Assembly: GCA_032622095.1 (NCBI GenBank)
Contig: CP136061.1
Coordinates: 84,540,324-84,604,323 of the forward strand
Origin: Siphonodentalium dalli
Taxonomy: Eukaryota; Mollusca; Scaphopoda; Gadilida; Siphonodentaliidae
Direction of reading: 5' to 3'
DNA length: 64,000 nt
Under the pieces are notes generated by a model. It had not been told where the DNA came from. It searched no databases and worked only from the letters and a program-made list of their open reading frames with translations. Positions 57,852-64,000 of the stretch are shown here, piece after piece (within the stretch, counting starts at the first letter, position 1; every line of letters begins with the position of its first letter). Position numbers and translations under genes: made by a program.

Positions 57852-58288
57852 CCCTTTCATGACGGGAGCTGCGCTGGTGCTGCAGTAAAGACCCTGTGCC
57901 AGTGCATTCTCTTATACAGTTATGCCCTAAATAAATGACTCCTTAACCACAGCATAATTATGGGTAATTTTTCAGGATTTAGTCGGAAATATGGCTTGTT
58001 GCCATTCATCAGAAGCTCTTAATGAGAGCTTTCCGATAAATGGCAACAAGCCATATTTCCAACTAAATCCTGAAAAATTACCCATAATTATGCTGTGGTT
58101 AAGGAGTCGTTTATTTAGGGCATTAATGTATATGCAAATCTCCCATAGGGAGCCTCTCATATATAAGAGAATGCACTGGCCAATGTAATTTCTTATATAT
58201 GCAAGGCTCCCTTTTGGAGACTCGCATATATTAGAGAATGCATTGGCACAGGGTTTTCTCAAACTTTCAGGAAGCTCTGGTCATGAAA
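57852..58288. mobile_element. MITE family A, interrupted by a family C insertion
   Basis: TTAA (57848-57851) and CCCTTTCATGACGGGAGCTG open the element; it resumes at 58129 with TATATGCAAATCTCCCATAG. The right end is degenerate (TCATGAAAGTTTTGA). Confidence 0.85.
57917..58128. mobile_element. MITE family C nested in MITE family A
   Basis: CAGTTATGCCC to GGGCATTAATG. Excising it with one TA restores CATTCTCTTATATATGCAA, the known family A sequence, which proves the TA target duplication. Confidence 0.94.
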
Positions 58289-58539
58289 GTTTTGAAGCCA
58301 CGTATACTGTTTGAAATTCTGTCTTACTAATATATAATTAAATCATAGGCTATCAGTTCAAAGAATACTCGTGGACAATTTGTTGATGCTTAATTAGTTC
58401 CAGTCATAGAAGGCTTAACTAACGCGAAAAGTGTTGTCTTTAAGAGTTATCTATCCTGGAAATGAGCTACGCCTTTACGGTGCATTTTATTTAATAGTTC
58501 CCATTATTTTTGCATACTTAAACAATACAAGTATCAATG

Positions 58540-58647
58540 ATGAGATCCCCAGAGGGTGAATTTAGTGATGATAGCGTCACTAAATTCACCCGCTGGGGAC
58601 CTCATTCTGCAAATGACAGGCACACTAAACTCAGGCTTCATTATCGT
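58540..58647. mobile_element. MITE family D, short palindrome
   Basis: GATGAGATCCCCAGAGGGTG faces CCCGCTGGGGACCTCATTCT; ends ACACTAAACTCAGGCTT. Confidence 0.82.
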
Positions 58648-58776
58648 CTCAACAAATACTGGAAATGTGCATGAATTTCACAAGATTTTTGTAAGGATAA
58701 TTTTATTCAATTTATAGAAATAATCTAAAATAATGCAAAAAAGGAATAATATGACAATTGTTTAGGGAGCTATATA

Positions 58777-59068
58777 AATCAAGCGATAGCAACTGATGAT
58801 GCTCTCCGGTATGTACAGTATGTTCTAATTAATCGACCTCTTAACCACAGCAGAATTATGGGTAACTTTTCAGGATTTAGTCGGAAATATGGTTTGTTGC
58901 CATTAATCGGAAAGCTCTCGCCTACAATCTCCGAATTGATAATTGTTATGACCGCAATTAGTTTGTGCGGATGATGCATATATGGGATGAATTTATCTAG
59001 ATGATGCATGAATCTCTACTCTGGCTACGCCCGTAAATCAAGCGCTAGCAACTGATGATGCTCTCCGG
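58777..59068 (+). repeat. Direct repeat flanking a MITE C fragment
   Basis: AAATCAAGCGATAGCAACTG ATGATGCTCTCCGGT occurs at 58777 and again at 59035, one mismatch. Between them lies the left arm of MITE C (58815-58921) and unique sequence. Confidence 0.85.
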
Positions 59069-59194
59069 TGTCGTTTCGACCTTTCCAAAATGTAGCAACC
59101 TTTTTTAACTGTTCAAAATTATCTATTTTGACTATTTAACTTTACTTTGGTATGTACGTTCAAAATCTCTCTTCCTAATTTCTATAAACCGCTC

Positions 59195-59290
59195 ATAACT
59201 TTTATCATGATCGAAGAGGGAACCAGTACCTGTACAAATTGGGCACCAGAACCTTAAACACCCCCCCCCCCCCCCCATCTCTTTAATATG
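59195..59290 (-). repeat. Inverted relative of the repeat at 6550
   Basis: The reverse strand reads GGTTCTGGTGCCCAATTTGT with ATCATGATAAAAGTTATGAG after it. A run of about 15-17 C lies at 59262-59276. Confidence 0.7.
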
Positions 59291-59437
59291 TCTGACAGCT
59301 ACCTTCCTCTTCCATCACGATATGCATACACATATTTTATACTCTTATCATGTGAAAAATTATATGTATGACTGAGAACAACCAGCCATTTTACTATGCT
59401 GTATTCTTTTGTTGACTTGTAGATAGCCGTGGGTTAA

Positions 59438-59782
59438 CCCTTTACCCAACAAAATGGCCAAAAACACCCAAATAAAGCTTCAACAGCCTAAAATATCTTC
59501 GGTCTGTCTCAATAACACCATACAAACATGGATATCATTGGAACCGGTTCATTGACCACATTGTGATGGTTACAGTTATGCCCTGTGCCAATGCATTCTC
59601 TTATATATGCGAGTCGACCATAGGTCGCCTCGCATATATAAGAGAATGCATTGGCCTAAATTTTTTTTATCATTTTTAATATGTTAAGCCAATGCATTCT
59701 CTTATATATGCGAGGCGACCTATGGTCGACTCGCATATATAAGAGAATGCATTGGAACAGGGCCGTTCTGTTGGGTAAAGGG
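59438..59782. mobile_element. MITE family A2, perfect TTAA ends
   Basis: TTAA at 59434-59437 and 59783-59786, ends CCCTTTACCCAACA and TGTTGGGTAAAGGG, two hairpin modules. It is the closest relative of 2996-3377. Confidence 0.9.
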
Positions 59783-59786
59783 TTAA

Positions 59787-60350
59787 CACCTTCCAGTTAT
59801 CAGCTGACTTATCATCCTGGTATTTTATCTGCCAGTCCGGTGAGCCAGTGTAGCATTGTGCACCCCATTTTAATTTACTAGATCTGACATCCACTTTGTC
59901 ATAATTGGCATAAAACATAAAACAATAATCTAAGGTATTTCTTCTCATAAACAGTTGAAATAATGAGAACACAACAGGAGAGACATTACCATCAAATATT
60001 TTCTCACGAAATGTTTCATATTCTCGACAACATGAACATAACCCAATGAAGGGCCGCAATGAATTTTTATTTTTTACAATATTGGACAAAATTTGTAGGA
60101 TGGGGTTGCTTAACTAGGCTATTAAGCCCTTTGATTTAAACGACAGATTAAAATTTCAAACTCACGATATCGGAACAACGTCATCATGTTTCCGGAACAT
60201 TCTGGCCAGTCTGAATGAACATGCCTTGTACAGGCCTACCAATATCTACCATATCGCAAGAAACATATAACTAATATCGCAACCAAAGCAAAACAGAGAA
60301 TTTTTAAGATTTTAAAAACTTTTAAGATGACTGGAGTTACCACCCTTATG
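59787..60350. other. No recognised feature
   Basis: Non-repetitive DNA. A minus-strand frame of 137 codons (59676-60089) runs into the MITE and has no domain I recognise. Confidence 0.45.
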
Positions 60351-60607
60351 GACCCTTTGATGACTGGAGCGTCCTGAATTTTTACTAAAACCCTGTGCCA
60401 ATGCATTCTCTTATATATGCGAGACGACCATAGGTCGCCTCACATATATAAGAGAATGCATTGGCCTAATAACATTTACCTTGATCTTGTAAGCCAATGC
60501 ATTCTCTTATATATGCGAGATAACCTGTGGTCGACTTGCATATATAAGAGAATGTACTGGCACAGGGTCTTTAATGCTGCACCAGCGCAGTTCCCGACAT
60601 GAAAGGG
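60351..60607. mobile_element. MITE family A, TTAA-type
   Basis: CCCTTTGATGACTGGAGCGT at the left and GACATGAAAGGG/TTAA (60608-60611) at the right, with two hairpin modules. Confidence 0.83.
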
Positions 60608-60639
60608 TTAAATTGCTGTTGCCTTATGCTTGAGGAGCA

Positions 60640-60752
60640 GGCTTTTATATGTAACCCACAGGGAGCCTCACATAGATGGAAGCATGCACTACAGAGTGTC
60701 ATCTGCTCCAGTCTATGTGGGGCTCTCTATGGGTTTAAATATGCTTCAAGAG
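60640..60752. repeat. Imperfect palindrome related to the family B stem
   Basis: GAGCAGGCTTTTATATGTAA CCC and GGGTTTAAATATGCTTCAAG are inverted around GTGTCATCTGCTCC. It resembles the GAGCCCCAGAC...GGGGCTC stem of family B. Confidence 0.75.
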
Positions 60753-60902
60753 CAGGTTTTTTGAAGATGAGGTTTCCATGAGAAACAAACTATTTTGTTT
60801 ATCTCTCCTTATTTATATATTTTTTTTTTATTTAAAGTGCTGCTGCTGTCAACAATTCTATTTAATTATAAATATTATTCTAGATCTCATCATGTAAATC
60901 AC

Positions 60903-61356
60903 ATATGTGACCCGCCATATCAAATCCAGTCGTAAGTCGGGATTTTTTTACCATGTGCCAATGCATTCTCTTATATATGCGAGTCGACCTCGCATATATA
61001 AGAGAATGCATTGGCCTAACAATTTTTTATCATTTTTTTTAAATAAATGTTTCCGACAATTTTTAGGACATAAAATAAAAAACAACCATTACCCTGCAGG
61101 GAGCCCCACACATATATAGAAGCATATAGAAGAGTGTCGTCTGCTCATGTTTGTCTGGGGCTCTGTATGGGTGAAATTATAAAATTGTTAAAGAATACAA
61201 GAAAAAATTATTAAAATTGTAAAAAATTGTTAGGCCAATGCATTCTCTTATATATGCGAGGCGACCTATGGTCGAATCGCATATATAAGAGAATGCATTG
61301 GCACAGGGTAAAAAAATCCTGACTTACGACTGGATTTGATATGGCAGGTCACATAT
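60903..61356. mobile_element. MITE family B, complete, 454 bp
   Basis: ATATGTGACCCGCCATATCA and its complement TGATATGGCAGGTCACATAT are the ends (inverted match about 50 bp to TTTTTTACC). Inside are two family A-type hairpins and the GAGCCCCACACATATATAGA stem. The target duplication is unclear. Confidence 0.88.
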
Positions 61357-61574
61357 TCTAGATATCATTATTTGTGTGTATTGAATGACTTATGTTTGAA
61401 ATCATTAGAAGATTCCGTCCTGAAAATTTATTTCAATTTGTTATTTGCTGAAGTAGGGCTCTGCAAATATTCGAGATTCGATTCGATGTCACTGCATGGT
61501 GCGATTTGGTGTCGATATCGCTGATGTGATTAGATGTGAATATCGCTGGTGTGATTACGATGTTGATATCGCTG

Positions 61575-61650
61575 AGCCTCACATATATAAGAGAATGCAC
61601 TGGCACAGGGTCTTTAATGTTGCACCATCGCAGCTCCCACCATTAAAGGG
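61575..61650 (+). mobile_element. MITE family A, right end only
   Basis: CCTCACATATATAAGAGAAT through CAGCTCCCACCATTAAAGGG and TTAA (61651-61654). Confidence 0.82.
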
Positions 61651-61662
61651 TTAAAACCATAA

Positions 61663-61757
61663 TTAGCCCTTTCTACACTATATAGTCCATTGATGAGTAG
61701 TTCCCGAGGAAATAAAGTTCAACAAACTTGTTGAACTTATTATCTGAACATTTCCCT
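61663..61757. mobile_element. Dispersed palindromic relative of the satellite monomer
   Basis: The left part, CCCTTTCTACACTATATAGT then CCATTGATGAGTAGTTCCCG AGGAAAT, is the monomer's reverse complement. After GTTCAACAAACTTGTTGAAC the forward strand follows: TTATTATCTGAACATTTCC. It is a foldback arrangement of the satellite sequence outside the array. Confidence 0.85.
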
Positions 61758-62054
61758 CTTTCACCGGTTTTCTGTGATAAAGTTACCCAGGTTAATAACA
61801 TTTCGTGTTTAGCAACAAATTATTGATTTCTGCGATCAAAATGATGAACTACAGTACTAATAATCTTAATTTATGCTTGATAAGGGCTATTACTTGCCAC
61901 AACTGAACAATATTTCCCTCTGCCACTTTTAAATCGAGTTGATATTGTGAGATTAGCTTAACCTGGGTAACTTTATCACAATTCTCTCCAACCTGGGTAA
62001 CTTTATCACAAATTTAGGAACCTGGGTAACTTTATCACAGAAAACCGGTGAGAG
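61757..62054. mobile_element. MITE family J
   Basis: CTTTCACCGGTTTTCTGTGA TAAAGTTACCCAGGTT and its complement AACCTGGGTAACTTTATCAC AGAAAACCGGTGAGAG are the ends. The right arm segment AACCTGGGTAACTTTATCACA is present three times in a row. Confidence 0.88.
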
Positions 62055-62099
62055 TGACCTATTCAGTTTTAGAATCCATTTAGTATGACCTATATGCAG

Positions 62100-62225
62100 G
62101 GTTCACTTCATGCCTGCCCACAATTCACAGTTACCAATTGCATTTCAGCCACTTTTCATTTTCTTTTGCCATTTTTTTTCCGACCCATATATTTTGGTAC
62201 CACTTTTGAATTGAGTATTTCCAAA
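62100..62225 (+). mobile_element. hAT end remnant related to 11690-11764
   Basis: GGGTTCACTTCATGCCTGCCC, then AGCCACTTTTCATTTTCTTT and ATTTTGGTACCACTTTTGAA parallel the segment after the 58-bp array. Confidence 0.6.
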
Positions 62226-62866
62226 TAAAAAATATGCTTACAATTCATTTTTGCTGTTTGTAAAAGCTCATTTATGAAGGGCACTTATATATGAGAATTT
62301 ATCTTACACCTGATATCAAAATGCAGTTTCCTAACTATTTTGACTTCAGAAAGCCCTTTGTTTGACAAACGTTTGTCAAACTGGAGTCAATAGCCTACTC
62401 TGTGTTATAATCGAGTAGAAATTCGAAACCCTTTCACTCCAGTGATACAATAAGTGGATGTGACATAAACTTCAAATCTATTATACTCTTTCAATTATAG
62501 CCCAATTAGCAATGTCTTGACCGGTTACCAATGTGTGTTTTGTTTCCAACCGATTGACTGCAAGCTTTATTATATACCCAATGGGGATTAATTGCCAAAA
62601 GCCAAAAAGGTAGTTGTGAATTTTTGTTGAAAATCGGAATTTTTTTGTTGCAAATTAATGTTTTTTATAGCAATTTGCTAAATTGGCAGCATGAACCATG
62701 GCTATATCGTATAGTATATACACCAGTGGCTGGCCAATTTGATAATAAGTTTGAATCGATATCGACATCAGACGCCCGGTTTGATATCAGATTTTGAAAC
62801 TCCGAAAAATTGCCAATTCGCAGGGCGCTATGCTTAATACTGCACCATTCCATTTATTATGTTTAA
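62226..62866. other. No recognised feature
   Basis: AT-rich DNA without recognised repeats or genes. Confidence 0.45.
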
Positions 62867-63307
62867 GTCTGGATATAGTGTGTCTGACATTTGTAGAATG
62901 AGGTCCCCAGAGGGTGAGTTTAGTGATGCTATCCCATACAGCTGGCTAGCATCACCAAAATTCACCATCTGGATGCCTCAACTTCTGCTTAGGCCTCATC
63001 TTCTGGGAAGTATCTACAGTCTCTAAGTAACATGGTTTTTAGTTACTTTTTTCCTTTTGTTCCATTTCTATATCCCCTAATTTGCAGAAGATAAATTGCA
63101 TAATCGAGGTGACTAACGGGTGAACATCACCAACTTCAACTGGGGAACTTCAATCTGATCCTAGGTCTCCCATAGCAGTTGAGGCCCAAGCAGAATGAGG
63201 TTCCCAGGGTGGGAATTTGGTGACTCTAGTCATCTGTGTGGGATGGTGTCACTAAATTCACCTTCTGGGGACCTCTCATTCTGCACATTTCAGACACACT
63301 GTATCCA
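62867..63307. mobile_element. MITE family D, long form
   Basis: GTCTGGATATAGTGTGTCTG at the left and CAGACACACTGTATCCA at the right are inverted. Palindromes at 62892-62985 and 63190-63285 flank the interior. Confidence 0.86.
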
Positions 63308-63406
63308 TCATGATTATGTTGCTCACCTTTGTGTAGATTGTGATGCGTGTGACTGTGATAATAAAGCTATTTATTTACCTAATCAGCATCCGTGTTTGTT
63401 TATTTA

Positions 63407-63619
63407 CAGTTATTCCCTAAATAATCCACTCCTTAACCACAGCAGAATTATGGGTAATTTTTCAGGATTTAGTCGGAAATATGGCTTGTTGCCATTCATC
63501 GGAAAGCTTTCAGTGAGAGCTTTCCGATGAATGACAACAAGCCATATTTCCGACTAAATCCTGAAAAATTACCCATAATTCTTCCGTGGTTAAGGAGTCG
63601 ATTATTTAGAGCATTACAG
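63407..63619. mobile_element. MITE family C, complete palindrome
   Basis: CAGTTATTCCCTAAATAATC to GATTATTTAGAGCATTACAG, arms about 100 bp, left flank TA. Confidence 0.9.
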
Positions 63620-63719
63620 TGTTTACCTGATCTGCATCAGTGTTTGTGTCCCGTTATGTCTAGTGGTGAATGTGAAGATGGCCGTGATAGTCCAGAAGGT
63701 TTGATACTTTTATATTTAA

Positions 63720-64000
63720 CCCTTTACCCAACAGAAGGGCCCTGTGCCAATGCATTCTCTTATATATGCGAGTCGACCATAGGTCGCCTCGCATATATAA
63801 GAGAATGCATTGGCTTCACACATTAAAAATTATAAAATTGTTAAAGAATGTAAAAAAAAATGGTAAAAAAAGATTTTTTTTAGGCCAATGCATTCTCTTA
63901 TATATGCAAGGCGACCTATGGCACAGGGCATAACTGTAACTATCACAATGTGGTCAAGGAGCCGGTTCCAATGTTACCCATATTTGTATGGTTCTATTGA
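63720..64000. mobile_element. MITE family A2, cut by the window end
   Basis: TTAA (63716-63719) then CCCTTTACCCAACAGAAGGG and two hairpin modules. The end of the window matches the reverse complement of the left part of 59438 (AACCGGTTCATTGACCACAT region), so the right terminus lies just beyond base 64000. Confidence 0.85.

Noticed and set aside
59676-60089. 137-codon minus-strand frame
   Set aside because: Part of it lies in the MITE arm and the remainder shows no domain; no splice or promoter support.
61440-61575. CGATATCGCTGATGTGATTA repeats as a possible element end
   Set aside because: Short degenerate repeats only; no paired terminus.
63195-63826. Overlapping plus-strand frames of 99 and 111 codons
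   Set aside because: Composed of MITE D, C and A sequence read through.

Overview
This window looks like AT-rich, intron-heavy, transposon-dense nuclear DNA from an animal, most likely a marine or other invertebrate. The species cannot be fixed from sequence alone. The evidence is one gene split into small exons with GT/AG borders across tens of kilobases, dozens of short palindromic DNA-transposon relics (MITEs), a decayed hAT transposase of the animal KIAA1586-like type, a tRNA-headed SINE, many minisatellites and a 20 kb satellite array. There is no bacterial-style gene organisation.

The only convincing host gene is a plus-strand kinesin-14 (C-terminal motor). Nine exons were recognised: 595-729, 3799-3915, 6107-6280, 15228-15364, 17745-17808, 18826-19031, 26574-26760, 51424-51519 and 51702-51833. 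Spliced, they read without a break for 415 residues: coiled-coil neck, P-loop GQTGSGKT, switch I ending SSRSH, switch II DLAGSER, and a short KKK tail before TAA. The N-terminal stalk must lie upstream of base 1. Coding sequence is about 1.25 kb of the 51 kb gene span; the rest is intron filled with repeats.

Layout. 1-6 kb: a 46-bp minisatellite (1371-2430) and a thicket of MITEs bounded by TTAA and CCCTTT. 6.7-11.0 kb: one 4.3 kb element flanked by TA, which split an older MITE; it carries a field of TTAAGC palindromes and a 205-bp triplicate. 11.4-20 kb: minisatellites and MITEs around exons 4-6. 20.1-24 kb: a 33-bp minisatellite holding a 2,983-bp hAT transposon with a broken transposase and a perfect 8-bp target duplication. 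24.3-26.1 kb: a three-level nest, hAT element inside hAT-type MITE inside SINE. 29.77-49.69 kb: about 295 copies of a 65-68 bp satellite with 7,846-bp higher-order duplication, closed by a 619-bp long-TIR element with a 10-bp target duplication. 50.5-51.3 kb: a repeat whose terminal 44 bp has been amplified eight times. After the last kinesin exon (51.8-64 kb) only MITEs, tandem repeats and unassigned DNA are seen.

The parts are linked by recurrent conversion of transposon ends into tandem arrays: satellite monomer from half a TTAA-type MITE, 58-bp minisatellite containing a hAT end, 44-bp minisatellite from an element terminus. This has happened inside introns of a gene whose reading frame stayed intact.
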